NCBI GenBank assembly: GCA_012274445.1
Contig: JAAROD010000049.1
Coordinates: 930,001 to 994,000, forward strand
Source: Sclerotiophoma versabilis
Lineage: Eukaryota; Ascomycota; Dothideomycetes; Pleosporales; Didymellaceae
DNA length: 64,000 nt
Direction of reading: 5' to 3'
Shown: one piece after another, positions 19,773-32,518 of the stretch
Layout of the letters: every line of letters starts with the position of its first letter
Position numbering within the stretch: the first letter of the stretch is position 1
Program-made: the position numbers and the translations under genes
The notes under the pieces: model-generated
Seen by the model: only the letters and a program-made list of their open reading frames with translations
What the model was told of the DNA's origin: nothing
Database searches by the model: none

Positions 19773-21252
19773 TCAAGAATCAGCCTTCATGGTGCCACAG
19801 AGTGAGCAAGTCCACCATTGATTTTCCATAAATGTACCACACTGCAAACAATTCCAGCCAATTCTGCCCTTTGCCGGCTCAAAGGGAGTTGCACCTGGCC
19901 CTCTCAGCCCTGATTGTGGTGGCGGTGCTGGCAAGCTGGGCGCCGTGTGTGAGGGGCCAAAGCGCTTGTGCTGTGGAATTGGCTGAGGAGGTTGCTCCAG
20001 GCCACAGACACCACACTGCAAAAATTCCAGGGGGTTGTGGAGTGTACATTGCGGACACGCCCATTCGTCTGGGTTAGTAGGCACTGGTGGGGAGGCAGGT
20101 GGTGGTGTTGGGGGAAGTTGTTTATTGCGGCGGTCCACTTCATCGTGCGTGATGAGACGCGACTGCGGTCGGTTCGTGCGTGATGAAGTTGAGGGTCGAT
20201 GCGTTTCCGTGACAAGGTGAGAGACAGGGCGCCCTTGTGCAGGATTGGATGTTGTACGCGGTGGCACAGGGCGTTGTGATGTGCCGGATGCTGAAACTGA
20301 AGACAAGCCGTGCTCTTTGCTCCAATGCAATCCTGATGACGCTATTGGTACTGGTGACGCTGTTCGTGATGGTGGGTTGCTATCGAATTGTAATCCATTC
20401 TGTCGGTCCCACGCAAGGCCCCCACCCCCAGTTGGTGCGCCGAGCTCTTCGAGCCTCTGCATCTCTTCTTCGTAGAGAAGATCTTGTAGTGCTCTTGCAA
20501 TTGCCTCGTCGTTGCCATCGTTCTGTTCAGCCGCGGTCCTGAAGCCCTCTTGTTCTTGTTGGTGTAGTAAATTTCTAGCTTGCGCACTACCACTTGCACA
20601 ACCCTCGGTGATGCTTCTCCGTCGTGTGGCTGCGTCCGAGATGACCTTGCGCATGTCTACGCCCCTTGCTACAGGAGCACCACCTAGTCGATGACCGCCG
20701 GCATCCAGGTTCGTAGTGGCTTTGCGCTTCTCGGCAGCTGACTTAGCTGCACGACGCATCTCATCGACTGGTATGCGCCGACCACCAAGTTTCTGGCCTT
20801 GTGAGAGAAAACTTTCACCTGAGTAGCCCTTCATGAGCAGTGATTGGTGCTCGTCGCGGAGCTCGTTCCAGAGACTGTTGAAGTCGGCATTATGAGGCCC
20901 AAAGACGATATGCGAAAGTTCGTGTAACAGAGTGTCTGTGACCTGCTCCATGGAAAGGAACTGCCTGGAATCATGATGGTATCTCAACCGGATGAGGATC
21001 CTTTCTGTGCGGTTGATGTTGAGACCTGCAGCATGCTCAGCCGCAAGCCCTGACAAGGTTACAAGGCGACTCACCTAGCAGCTGTGGCTCATCTGGCAAG
21101 AACTCAGCCAGTGTGCCGACTTTCCAGCCGCGCTTTCGCATCATGGGTTTAACCATAGACGCAGCCTTGCGGAGCATGTGCAGCGCCTCTCCATCTCTTG
21201 GTAGGTGCTTCAGATGCTCGTACGCATCAAAATGGGCGTCGATCTCCCTCAT
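19773..21252 (-). CDS. WSS1: WLM-domain metalloprotease, DNA-protein crosslink repair (Wss1-like)
   Basis: Two exons (21252-21075 and 21025-19773) with a 49-base intron give 476 residues. The WLM domain occupies about residues 1-200: YEHLKHLPRDGEALHMLRKA, VKPMMRKRGWKVGTLAEFLP, then LLGLNINRTERILIRLR. The zinc protease motif HELSH lies at 94-98, with third ligand His104 in the context FGPHN. A glycine/arginine-rich middle follows, and two RanBP2-type zinc fingers lie near the C-terminus (WACPQCTLHNPLEFLQCGVC and WNCLQCGTFMENQWWTCSLC). Wss1/SPRTN proteases cut proteins covalently trapped on DNA and act with Cdc48 and SUMO in the nucleus. The acceptor at 21026 is preferred because it restores the continuous family motif LLGLNIN. 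It is divergent from the DUF1776 gene. Confidence 0.92.
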
Positions 21253-21849
21253 GTTGTTTCGGTCTTGCTGAGAGTGATGGTGAAAAGGTCGAGACCAGTT
21301 TGATGTTGTGAAATTGTGCGCAGGGCTGAGGAGCTACCCACCTATTCAAATCAAGGCGTAGGTTGAAGAAGAAGAAGAAGACATAGGCGCAGGAGATCTG
21401 AGAGTCATGCGGAAGCACACCAAACGAGATAGTGGAAGTGAAAAGGCAACGCTGCAGAGCTGGGCCAAGTAAACTGTCACGTAATATTCACGCGTCGCTG
21501 ACGAGCGACATTGATGGCAAAGCTAGAATCGTGATGGAGTTCTTGTGCTCAACAAAGGAGCTTTGCAGCTCTGTATACAGCATGCAGTGCAGACGGGAGG
21601 TTGTGGATCTGTTGCAGTCAGCAGCCTCTGGCTTTGCGACGGGGCGGAAAGATTCTGGCAGCCTAATGTAGCGGCGTGGTGGTGGTGGCGCAAAGTGAAG
21701 CCTCACGTGGCCACGCGCTCAGCTTGACGTACCTATCGATAGCCAAGTGGAACGAAGCTTGCAGGCTCACATCACTCTGATCGACAGCGACTTTGATTTG
21801 ACTTCGGTTTAGTTTTGCTGCCGCATCTCCACACCGTACTACAGTAATC
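21253..21849. promoter_or_regulatory. Divergent intergenic promoter region, WSS1 / DUF1776 gene
   Basis: The 597 bases between two start codons contain only short frames without family resemblance. A GAA/CTT-rich microsatellite-like patch lies near 21365-21381. The region is presumed to hold both promoters. Confidence 0.45.
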
Positions 21850-23293
21850 ATGTCCTCCGACGATTCGCATCTGCTGGATGTGGTGAGTGCTGATGTTCCC
21901 CGCCGCCAACTGCGCTGACCCGGACAACGAGCATAGCTTGCGGACTACACGAAAGACGTCCGGACTTTGACCGGTTCAATCTGGGATGCCAGCGACCGAC
22001 ACTTTGCGAACGTAGCCGGCTATGTCAAAAGACACGTTCCCCAGCACTGGCTTCCTGAGTATGCGCGACCGTCCCCGCCGCCCCCTCCACCACGTCGTGT
22101 GGCCGGAGCCTACATCGAGCGCCTTCAAGACTGGGTGTCGAGGAATCGCGCGCTCACTGCAGCAATTGTTGCGTTCTTTGGCACAGGGAGCTATATGCTA
22201 TGGAGACAGAATAGATCACACAACCGCAAGAGGAGAGCCAGGCGAGCAAGTAATGGAGCCAGGCGAGAGGTCGTGGTGATTGCTGGGCCGCCGAACTCGC
22301 CCATCACACGGTCACTGTCACTTGACCTCGAGCGCCGCGGGTTCATTGTGTACATTGTATGCTCGAGCATGGACGAGGAGCAGCAAGTCTTGAGCGAATC
22401 GAGAGCAGATGTCAGGCCGCTGCACCTAGATGTAGCAGACACTATGGGCACACAAGAAGCCATGGAGCGCTTCAACACCATGCTCACGAGGCCACACGTC
22501 GCATTCCAGGGCGCAAGTCCACATAACCTGCATCTTCGGTGAGTACACCACCCTGAATACCTTCAGCGTATGTTGTTGACCGAACACTAGCGGCGTCGTG
22601 CTCGTGCCGGACCTGATCTTCCCTACAGGGCCAATAGAGACCATTCATCCTGAGCTGTGGTCAGACGCACTGAATGCCAAAGTACTGAACACGATAGCGG
22701 TGACACAGGCGCTACTACCAACCATCTGTCAGTTCAAGTCAAGGGTACTCATGCTTACCCCAAGCATCGTTGCGTCATTACGGCCACCGTTCCACAGCGT
22801 CGAGACTACAGTGGTGTCTGCGCTCGAGGGTTTCCTTGCGACATTAAGAGGAGAGCTTGGGACCTTGGGTATTGATGTCATACAATTTCATCTCGGGACA
22901 TTTGATTACTCGAACGTTGGTCCGAAACACCACCTTCAAACCAAAGCAGCTCCAAGCCCACATGCCTGGCCCGCAGGAACGCGAGAGTTGTATGCTAGCA
23001 ACTTTGTAACACATACACGAATAGGGCAAAGTCGAGGATTGTTCAGTCAGAACAGTCATGGCACCTCCTTACGTGAACTGCACAACGCCGTCTTTGATGC
23101 AGTGACGCAAAAACGACCACGCCAAGTCTGGCGCGTTGGCCGAGGCAGTGTGAGCTATGGACTCGTAGGTCTAGTGCCGTCCAGCTTAGTGGGATGGATG
23201 ATGGGTCTGAGACGTGTGTCGCTTGACACAGTATCCAAGCCGAAGTTGGAAGACAGCGTGCAGTCGTGGGAGAGAGTCGAAGCCGCTGCGTGA
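21850..23293 (+). CDS. DUF1776 family protein, membrane-anchored degenerate short-chain dehydrogenase
   Basis: Three exons (21850-21882, 21937-22538, 22591-23293) give 445 residues. The tiny first exon (MSSDDSHLLDV) joins in phase to LADYTKDVRTLTGSIWDASD. One transmembrane helix is predicted at about residues 75-95 (ALTAAIVAFFGTGSYMLW), followed by an Arg-rich stop-transfer stretch. The rest is Rossmann-like: VVVIAGPPNSPITRSLSLDL, then ADVRPLHLDVADT, GVVLVPDLIFPTGPIETI and the helix VVSALEGFLATLRGELGTLG. The glycine-rich NAD motif is altered and the Tyr/Lys pair of catalytic SDRs is not visible. This is the fungal DUF1776 family, whose role is unknown to me. It could bind a nucleotide or lipid without oxidoreductase activity. 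Confidence 0.85.
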
Positions 23294-24825
23294 GCTTTTA
23301 CGTAGCAGAATAAGGGGCTTGTAACGACCTTGCGACCAGGCTTGGGCTTGGTGCACAAGCTCTCGGGAAGTCCTCAAGGGGGCAAGCAGAGCCAATAAAC
23401 AGTATTCTCAAAATGCCTTGTAGTCATGTAATAAGATGTTATGAAGTTGCAAGCCGCTTGCGAGTGCACTCTAACTAACTCGGCTGCTTTGGACGAGCGC
23501 GGGCTGGTAGCCGGCTTTCTCTACCGCTTGTTAGGCGAGGACAACTGTGATGGCGACAGGCGCTCGATGGAACGAATCTGGCGAGGTTTGTCTTGGCTGG
23601 TACCCGAGTGCCGACAGAATGCAGATCAGCGTTAAAAGAGTCTAGACGCGAGTACCCACGACTAATGATTGGTCACGTTACATTTGCATCTTGAGGCTTC
23701 TTTTGGCCATCCGCAAACGATTAGCAGAGGTGCAGTAGGAATACGAAGTTTATTGGGTGGATGAAGCTAACAACAAAAGCATAACCGTAGTCACTCAGTC
23801 CCGTTGCCGGGTGCGCACCACAGTGAAAATCCTCAGCTCTCGCGCGTTGGCTAGACGAACAGTCGTTCGTGTGTTTGATGAGGTGCAGCTGTCGCAAACG
23901 CAATAGGCCCCGCAGCGTCTCCACTCCCGCTGAGCGCCATATGAACTTTGACGCGCAGTGGGTGCCACCAAGCAACGGGTATCGTCCGAAACTGGCAGGC
24001 GGCCGCTGGGCGAATTAAACTTGGTGAAACGCCATACCGTGCGCTGAAGCCCGAACGACGCCTGCATCTCGCGGTCAAGCTGTGAGGAAGCTGTGCGAAC
24101 AGTAGGATGCGTGCGACCAGAGCCCGTGAAGGGCCGATCGCTACGTCTTGCCCTTTGGCGAGTTGCGGACTCTGGAGGACGCTGATCGCGCGCCAATTGC
24201 TGCTATTCATGGCATTGCAGTAGCCGTCACAGGCTGACGGCGCAACGGGCTTCGACGCAGGGCCTGGTCTCTTTGCTACCCGATTGGCGTGTGCCTAGTG
24301 CGCAAGGAGGGCTCCCCAGACAAAGCTGGTTTGATGCACATGTGGTCGTCGTCCTGCCAAGCCATTTCAGGAGGTCAAAAGTTTGGGCACACCCGCGCGA
24401 CAAGTGTGCGCCCGCTTCCTCAGGTAGACTGAGGCGGCATCGAGTGTCTCTCCTCGCCGTCACCATCCCTCGACCGTGTGTCGTATATCGCTCCTTCGCT
24501 GCTGCACCCTGCCAGGATTACAGAAATACCCATTGCATCCCCAGGCCCCCTTCCATGTCCATTGATCGACACCTGCTCCAACAAACGACGACACCCCCCC
24601 TCTGCACCGCCACCCGTCCCCGGCACCGCTCTCCTTGTTCCACCCCCAGACCGCGCAGCAACGGTGTTGGCTCCCGCCGCCCTTGACCTCGCCTCTGCTG
24701 GACTCCGGCCTCGATAGTCGCACCCTTCACTGCGCGCATGACGATCCAGCGTCACCGCCCGTGCTGCTCCATGAGATATCCTTGCGCCTGCTGAACCCCA
24801 CTCTCGCCGTCCTTTTGCCTCCGCC
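23294..24825. other. Intergenic and long leader of the Sel1-repeat gene
   Basis: About 1.5 kb. Open frames on both strands are short and unrelated to known families. The last few hundred bases (about 24480-24820) are C-rich and pyrimidine-rich and probably form a long 5' leader. No separate gene is supported. Confidence 0.4.
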
Positions 24826-27026
24826 ATGGTAGACCGACCAGACCGCCCACCTGCCCTAGGCCTGCGTACCTACTCCCACGACTCTCCCAGCAACAATGCT
24901 AGCGTCGCCAGTCTCGCCAGCGCCAGCATGAGCAACCTCTCTATCGCCGACCTCCCCAGCCCGCGCGCCGGCGATGCCCCGCCTGCACTCTCCCCTCTGG
25001 ACCAGCTCGCGCTGCAAGGACGACTGCTGGCGAAGCGCTTCGAGCAGGCCGACAAGAGCGGACGCCGCCTCAGTAGACTAGCGCCACTCACTATCCAGAA
25101 TGAATTCGGCAACCGCTCCGGCTATTTCTCTTCGTTATCGTCGACCGTCAGCTCTCCCAACGAGGACCTTGGTCCCATCTCAGCAGGTGCTACCGCACCC
25201 CCTGCCGAGACGTCTCCTCGCCAGCACCTGGCAGACAGGCACAGGTCGGTTTACCCCCAGATCGCCAACGAGGAGCCTCAGAATCTGCAGTCGCTACCCG
25301 CACGCGGCCCTCTTGCCCCCATTGGCGAGGCCAGTCCTGCCGGCCCGCCGCAGGGCTACTTCGACATCCCACGGTCGCGCTCGCCTGACTTCGCGGAACC
25401 TCACATCGGCGTCCGAGAGGCCACGCCCGTCAGCCCTAGCGGTCCAACATCAACTTCTCAGCTGTTTTTGAGTCCCCAGAGGAAACCGTCCTCCGACTCG
25501 ATGCCGCGTTCACACCCTCGCTCCAACTTGCTTCCCCCAAGGAAAGCAAGCAACCACTCCCAACGCTCTCCGAGACTGTCACCAAGCATCAGGTCTGTCC
25601 ATGATAGCTCGGACGAAGTTGATGACATGCCACTGAGTGGCTCCTACGATTCCTTACCGCGCAACAGAGCCCTGTCTCCCAGTTCTAGTCTGTCCCGCGC
25701 TCAATCTCCTTTTACACCCACTACAACCATGCCTCGTTCCCCTTCTGCAGCTTCAGAGCACTCCCTGAACGGACATCGCCCTCGCCCAGCCTTCAACTTC
25801 TCTAGGCCTATTAGCCGGCAGAGTACCCGACCTTCGATCGATTGTGTCAGGCCTTCGCTTGACATCCAGTCACGAAAGCCCTCGGACGAGAGCGTCTTCA
25901 TGAGGCCTTCCTGTGACAACAACTTGAAGCGTCAGGATTCCAATACTGAAGGGCCAGCTTCCCACTATGCCAATGATACAGTACACACCCCTGTCAGCAT
26001 GGTCAGTGAGGATTTCCGTCGGTCCGGCGACTACTCCAACAATCCGGCACCATCTTACATTCACTCTACTTTCGACCTGCCCCGGGGCAGGAAGCTCGAT
26101 CGCAAATCCATTGGCATTGACGATTTCTTTAAGAAGGAAATCACCTGGGATCAGTCTAAGGGGCAACAAAGGCCACCTTCCCCTGAGTCACCGCCCCGCT
26201 CATTCGACAAGGACCGATCGCCACAGGCTCCGTCGCTCACTTCGAGCAACAGCACAATCCGCGCTGCCACCGCTGGTACTGCAGAAGTCACTGCTCAGGA
26301 GCATTGCGATAAGGGTATCGAGCTGCACGAAAAGGGCGAACTTTTGAAGTCCACCTACCATCTTCGTTTGGCAGCCCGTGGAGGGCTACCCGAAGCTATG
26401 CTTTGGTACGGTCTCGCTTGCCGTCACGGTTGGGGCATGCGTGAGAACAAAGCAGAGGCCCTGCAGTGGCTGCGCCGCGCTGTCGATTCTGGACACCTTG
26501 AAATTGCAGACGATGAACAGGGGCAGTCTACCGACATTGCCAAGAAGAAGCAACATCGCGCACAGTATGCCGTTGCAATTTACGAGCTCGGCAAGTGCTA
26601 TATGAACGGTTGGGGTGCTGCCCAGGATAAGACCCTTGCTCTTCGTTGCTACGAAATCGCAGGAAACTGGGGCGACCCTGATGCTTTGGTCGAAGCGGGT
26701 TATTGCTATGCGGAAGGCGTTGGCTGCAAGAAAGATATGAAGAAGGCCGCCAAATTCTACCGCGCAGCCGAAGCCAAGGGAGTTAGCATGGTCGGTAACA
26801 GCTGGTCAGTAGCGTCCTCCGTACATTCGTCTCGCAACATAACTAACACAATAATAGGATTTACAAAGACAAGTACAACGATGACAATACCAGCACCTCC
26901 GACTCTCGCTCCGTCCGCTCGGGGCGGTCAACAAAGAAGGACAATTCTGAAAAGAAGTCCCGCGACAAGAGCCGCACGCGTACCATCTTCGGCCGCAAGA
27001 AGAGCCACACGGCATCCTCGACTTGA
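24826..27026 (+). CDS. Sel1-repeat protein with long disordered N-terminus (Dsf2/Nif1-like)
   Basis: Two exons (24826-26804 and 26858-27026) give 715 residues. The start sits in a strong context, CCGCCATGG. Residues 1-480 are Ser/Pro-rich and disordered with many SP sites, suggesting phosphorylation. Residues about 486-655 contain Sel1/TPR-like repeats: HCDKGIELHEKGELLKSTYH, AMLWYGLACRHGWGMRENKA, YELGKCYMNGWGAAQDKTLA and LVEAGYCYAEGVGCKKDMKK. The 53-base intron splits the Trp codon in GNSWIYKDKY, and the second exon is basic, ending KKSHTAST. Unspliced, the frame would run on into an unrelated tail. The layout matches yeast Dsf2 / fission yeast Nif1, regulators linked to cell cycle and cell wall. 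The specific function here is inferred only from that resemblance. Confidence 0.82.
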
Positions 27027-29339
27027 GCTTTGGCTCACCCTTTGTATATGAGACCCACGACTTGGCTTTTACATATCTGGCGACGGCGTCCTCGGATTGG
27101 CGACTGCCTGTTCGTTTTGCATATACCTTCAAAAACGCGAACAGGTTCGCAGAGCCTCTCTGTGTCTGTCATCAGCCCCTTGTTTGTTTCTTTGTCTGGC
27201 TTTGAACCTTGCTCTGCTTTCGTTTGTACTTGTTCGTTTCGATTTTTTTGATACCTGCCCGGTGCATGGCATTGCTTCACTACTTGGGCCAAAATTTGCT
27301 TCGATTTCTGTACACTTCGACACCATTTTCCTTTCGCTTTTCCCTATATCCTTGCTACATTATCTTTCCTTTGTTCATAAGCATTTGCACAAAGCTGCAT
27401 GCTTTTATATCCCTCTTGTGCATTGACGACGAGCTGGTTTTTCTTTCATCAATAATCTAACCCAGCATTTGATGTGTTGGCTGGAGCGCGCGGACCGCAC
27501 GAGGCGTCCGCAGCGGCTTGTTGGTTGTAATTCTGCTGTACGGGGCGGATTTGGAGGATGTTTCTATTCATTGGATCGCTGTGATGCTGGAACGCTCGCA
27601 GTGCTTTTGTGTATATGAAAGATGGCGAAAGCTTGTATCGAATGACACCTGAATACCTCCAACCTTTGTTTCTTACTGCCCACTCATGAATTTATTGGCT
27701 AATCTCTACGCCCAGCTCAAGGCGTATTCTACCATACATCCCACAGGCGGAGTGTGCATGCCCAGCTGCACCCCACCACACAAGGCCAACACGCCCAGGT
27801 CACCCGCAACGTTGTGTACTGATCGGTCGGTCTATAAATCAAGCTGCGCTTTACCGGCCCGTCGATGCTTTCAGACACGCCGTAAGTGCGATCTAGACAT
27901 GTGTTAAAGTAGTATAGCAGAGGATTCTGTAATGTCCAGATAGTGAGGTAATGAGCTGACTGCAGTGCAGGGATGGTATGTGGAGGAAGCTACAGAGGAA
28001 AGTGGATCATGTTACCGAGTTCGCAGGGAGAGGCGGAGAGGCTGGGTTGTAGGTTGGGATGAGTGCGGTTAAGAATAGTGGCTGTCATTGAGTTCTGGTC
28101 GCAAGGTGTTGAATACCTTTCATCCTTGGAAACTACGAAGAGATGCGTTTTTAGACATTCAACTACCAAGGTTTAAAACTGGAGAGCGCGGTTTGTCGTA
28201 ATCGCACTTATGGCACGTACGTTACCGCTGAGTCGAATGCTTACTTCTAGAGACCACCGCGCTTTAGCAAAAACGTTCTTCCGGACTGCATCGATAGCAT
28301 GATACTTCACCCCATGTTGTGTTGTTCTGATCTGAAATTCTAGTACGTGATCGACATCTCGCGTCTGAGTGCATAGGGCTTCGCAGATGATTCCTACTCC
28401 GGATACAGAACCCTCGGTGCAGCAGCAGTGGAGGCTTGCTGACTGGAAATGCATAAAAGGTCCGAACGGGCAGCGGAGGTAGAATCGGCTAGCTGGATCT
28501 TATGGGGGCTTCTCTGAAATCGCGCCTGTGGCGGAGGGTTGTGTTGGGTTAACACATGCTCTCGCAGCCAGTTGGGAGGTGCTTGAGAAGCGACACATTG
28601 GCAGCCATCTTTCGGGGCTGCCCTGCTTCTTCAAACTGCCTGAGTTGTCTTGGTCTGGTCGTTGCGAAGCGGACTGGCTAGATGGGTTGATTTGGAACTG
28701 GGTGTGTTTTATACGAACATACGGAATTTACGCTTGAGAGTGCGTTTGTTGTGTGAGGAAACCAAAGGGCTGTAGGGTTTCAAAGGGTATATAAACTATG
28801 CCCCATAAACGTACCATGGAACACTTCTGGGAATAGGGCCATTAGTCATTTCCAGGCCACCGTTGTAGCCTGGGTGAATGCTACCTGAATGGACTTTTCG
28901 TCGGAGCTATGGTTATAAGGACGACTGATTAACCGTATCATTTGAGAGTCCCCCTTGTTCGGGGAGCTCGTTGACAGTACCTTGTTGGCTTCATTTATGC
29001 GCTAACCTCCACAAGTCTTTCGACGTCGCTACAAACGCACAAGTACATCATCACCGATGGCTTCTAATTGAGTCGCTGCTTGACAACACCGAAAGTTGAA
29101 GAGATGAAGAGATGTGATAATTTGTTGTCTGCCAACGGCGATAAGCTAAGCTTAGGCCCGAACTCGCGGGGAAGCACCAGATTATGCCTCGGTACCAGCG
29201 ACGTCGATGCCATGAAGCTCGGCGAGCTCGATTAACGTCGTTCGACATCGCATCGTAACCGTGTTCTGTTCGATCTTGTCTGCGACTCACTTTCGCATTT
29301 CACTTGGTTCTCAAATATCTGGAAATCCATCGATCGATC
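27027..29339. other. Gene-poor interval between the Sel1 gene and the alcohol dehydrogenase
   Basis: About 2.3 kb. The first 450 bases are T-rich and probably a 3' UTR. Beyond that I see only scattered short frames and no recognisable protein, RNA or repeat. It marks the start of the sparser 27-44 kb part of the window. Confidence 0.4.
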
Positions 29340-30425
29340 ATGACTTCTCCAAACGAATTCCACGGATGGCTGGGCCGCGACAACAAAGCCGCCGAAGGCA
29401 ACATGACCTGGTCGTCCTTCGAACCCAAACCGTTCAACCCCATTGATGTCGACATCAAGATCTCACATTGCGGCATCTGTGGTTCTGACATTCACACTCT
29501 GCGCTCCGGATGGGGCAGCACGCGTTACCCAGTCTGCGTCGGACACGAGATTGTCGGACATGTTGTCCGCGTCGGAGACCAAGTGAAAAATCTGAAGCCA
29601 GGAGACAGAGTCGGTGTTGGAGCTCAAGCATTCTCTTGCCTGCAATGCGAGGATTGTAAATCTGGGCTCGAGCAGCACTGCGGCAAGATGGTCGGCACTT
29701 ACAACGGGAAGTACCCAGATGGAAGCTTCAGCATGGGTGGTTATGCAGACTACGCACGCGTCCCAGCCCACTTCACAATCAAGATCCCTGCTGGGCTGAA
29801 AAGTGAAGATGCTGCGCCTATGATGTGTGGTGGTATCACAGTATATTCGCCTCTCAAAAAGAACGGTGCAGGGCCGGGCAAAAGAGTGGGTATAGTGGGC
29901 TTGGGAGGTCTCGGCCACTTTGGTGTCCTTTTCGCAAAAGCTTTGGGTTGCGAGAAAGTGGTTGCGATCTCGAGGCGGAGGAACAAGGAAAAGGATGCGA
30001 GAGCGATGGGCGCAACAGACTACATTGCAACTTCCGAAGATGAGAAGTGGGCACGTAAACACTCGCAGTCCCTCGATCTCATCATCTCGACTGTCAGCTC
30101 ACCTGATATGCCATTGGAGTCGTACCTTCGATTGCTGAGGACCAATGGCACTTTCATCCAGGTCGGCGCGCCGGAGGATAAGCTCCCGAGGTTTGGTGCC
30201 TACAGCCTCATCCAGAAGGGTGTGAAGATCGGAGGCAGTAACATCGGCAGCCCAAAAGACATTGAAGAAATGCTCAACTTTGCGGCGGAGAAAGGTGTCA
30301 AGCCATGGATCGAGGAGCGCAAGATGAAAGACGCAAACAAGAGCGTGGTGGACATGGAGGACGGCAAGGCACGGTATAGATACGTGCTCGTCAATGAAGA
30401 TCACGAGGATCGCGCCAAATTGTAG
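29340..30425 (+). CDS. Zinc-dependent NADP alcohol dehydrogenase (cinnamyl-alcohol/Adh6 type)
   Basis: A single exon of 361 residues from the ATG at 29340. The codons before it in frame begin at a non-ATG codon. It is a medium-chain dehydrogenase. Catalytic zinc ligands are Cys47 in CGICGSD, His69-Glu70 in GHE and Cys163 in PMMCGG. The structural zinc cysteines are Cys100, 103, 106 and 114. The nucleotide loop is GLGGLG (187-192), and the strand end AISRRRNK carries Ser/Arg rather than an acidic residue. This favours NADP(H), as in yeast Adh6/Adh7. It would interconvert aldehydes and alcohols, including aromatic aldehydes, in the cytosol. The full length and all ligands suggest an active enzyme. 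No neighbours point to a pathway. Confidence 0.9.
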   Translation: MTSPNEFHGWLGRDNKAAEGNMTWSSFEPKPFNPIDVDIKISHCGICGSDIHTLRSGWGSTRYPVCVGHEIVGHVVRVGDQVKNLKPGDRVGVGAQAFSCLQCEDCKSGLEQHCGKMVGTYNGKYPDGSFSMGGYADYARVPAHFTIKIPAGLKSEDAAPMMCGGITVYSPLKKNGAGPGKRVGIVGLGGLGHFGVLFAKALGCEKVVAISRRRNKEKDARAMGATDYIATSEDEKWARKHSQSLDLIISTVSSPDMPLESYLRLLRTNGTFIQVGAPEDKLPRFGAYSLIQKGVKIGGSNIGSPKDIEEMLNFAAEKGVKPWIEERKMKDANKSVVDMEDGKARYRYVLVNEDHEDRAKL

Positions 30426-32518
30426 AGGCAGAATACGTAGTGACCGCTATCACTGTGTAACAATCTGGAGAGCCTCTGATTGGTTGCATGATTATGGTTT
30501 GGTGATCCCAGATCCAAATAAATGCGTTTTGTTGAAGACGACGTCTGTAAGCTTTGACGGTCTTGCGAGGCATATCTTCTTTAAAACATCTACAATGCGC
30601 ACATCAAGCGAATTGGCTAGAATAAAGGGGAAAATGTCTTCGGAACCGAAAACGTCGCGAACAACTACGGAGACCTGCATGTGGTCAACCAGATGTAATT
30701 CCGAGCGATCAACTAATATCCACTTGACTAACCATAGGCCTTCCGCAGTGCATCCAAGTAGCCCAACATTACAGCCACAACTCCTGTCCTTATGAGTAAG
30801 AAGGTAGTTTTGTATCAAAATAAGGCATACGATATACTCCTAGAGGTTGACGATGTTGTAACAAAGCGCCACAACTTCACGCGATTCAACACCCAGAGAG
30901 TTCGCCGCACGTTTTTACAAGGCGACAAGTACCCCTGATATACTGCTTGGTCGTGGCTCGAGACGCTTTCCAAGTGGAGAAAGACAGTCAAGGATTGGAT
31001 GTCTCGGCTACAACGGAGTCCAAGCGGAGCGGTACTCTTAAAAGGCTGAGGAAGGCCACTTGCAGAGGCCGCCATACCTTGCCTTCAAGTCTTGCGGTAG
31101 CTCATTGATTTTCAATGCTTAAGAGACGTAGTATGGTGTGAGTTCTGTGCATACAGAACTGTATGTGTGTCTTAGCTTGTATGCGGCCTACCCTCAGGCG
31201 AGCCCCAGACCCAAGTTCCCACCTGAGGAGAATTGAAAGGTGCGGCATACATCGGACCAACCTAGCATACTTGGAGCATAGATTGAAGAGCCACCTACGT
31301 ACGAGAATGTAAAGTCTCTTCAATCAAAGCTTTGTCTACGTGCAAGTATAGGTTTTTCTCTACTTAACAGCCTCATTGATGAGACAAACACTGAGAGCCT
31401 CGGAACGGAGGCGTACCGCGTTGACCGCTTAGAATTATCGGCTGTGGGGCTCTTGCTGTTATCGTGGGCACAGCATTTGTACTCACACTCATCCTTGCTC
31501 TTTAGCGGTTGTTATGATGGGTATTGTGCTCAACACTATTTTTATGCACGCTCTATGCTTAGTGTTCTGTATCCATGTCCCGGCAGTGGTTATTGTGACT
31601 TCAGTGCACGCCTTGGGAGTAAGTTGACCCAAGCCTTGGGGTACCTAGTCAGTATACGCAACACAGTCCCCATTCTCACAATGATACTCATCTTAATGAT
31701 CGCCATCGGCGTCAGCGACCCGACCCGCGTACTACCTGGATGGGACCGCAAAGTTCCGATTTGTCTTCGACCACATGTCCTTCACTTCATACTCTCGCAA
31801 TTCCTCGGTGTGAAGAAGACACAGCATAAGCGCCAGAAATCGAACGAACCTTGATTGCTTGGCTCGATGTTAGCACCGATCCTCAGTTGGGATACCATGT
31901 TGTTGATGCTGTGCACGAACGGCGCGGGACTTTGCGTAGCCATTGACCAGCTCGTTGCGGCTTCAACGACCCCGCGTCACCAACCAATAGACCCTTTACC
32001 TGCACCGACGAAAGTATATAGATACAGTTGAGTATTGAGGCTTGAGATGTTTGAGGTATTGTTGGTAGATTCTCCTACGCAAGGGGTGCGGCGAGGTCGC
32101 ATCGGGCCTGTACCTCGCGGTCCATTGTTAGCATAGTACCAACTACCTCTGTACTGCACCTTACCAGCTCCGAGCAGCCAATCTTGATTTCTGGAAGATT
32201 TAACCTACAATAATCGAGTTGTATGCAGAGCCAATTGGCTACATAGCTGTACTGATACCCTCCACCTGCACGTAGGACTTATGGGTGAGAAGGACCTTCT
32301 AACGAAGAACAGGCCTAGTCTTAGCTTCCCTGCGTTTTGCCGGGTGTCTGCTTGCAGCTGTTAAGATGCAGTATATAATCTGCCTAAAGATCAGGTTATG
32401 GTATTTCCTCAATTCACATCAAGTGAAAGACACGTCCCAATCGGGTGTCGACAACGTTACACTCGATATATATCGCCACCGTACCACACAGTCACACCGC
32501 AAAAATCAACATACTCCT
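30426..32518. other. Intergenic, no gene supported
   Basis: About 2.1 kb. A 136-codon frame at 31444-31854 begins with a non-ATG codon and resembles nothing. The other frames are shorter and overlap on both strands. I see no repeat or RNA. Confidence 0.4.

Noticed and set aside
31444..31854. A 136-codon plus-strand frame
   Set aside because: Begins with a non-ATG codon, mixed composition, no recognisable domain or splice partner.
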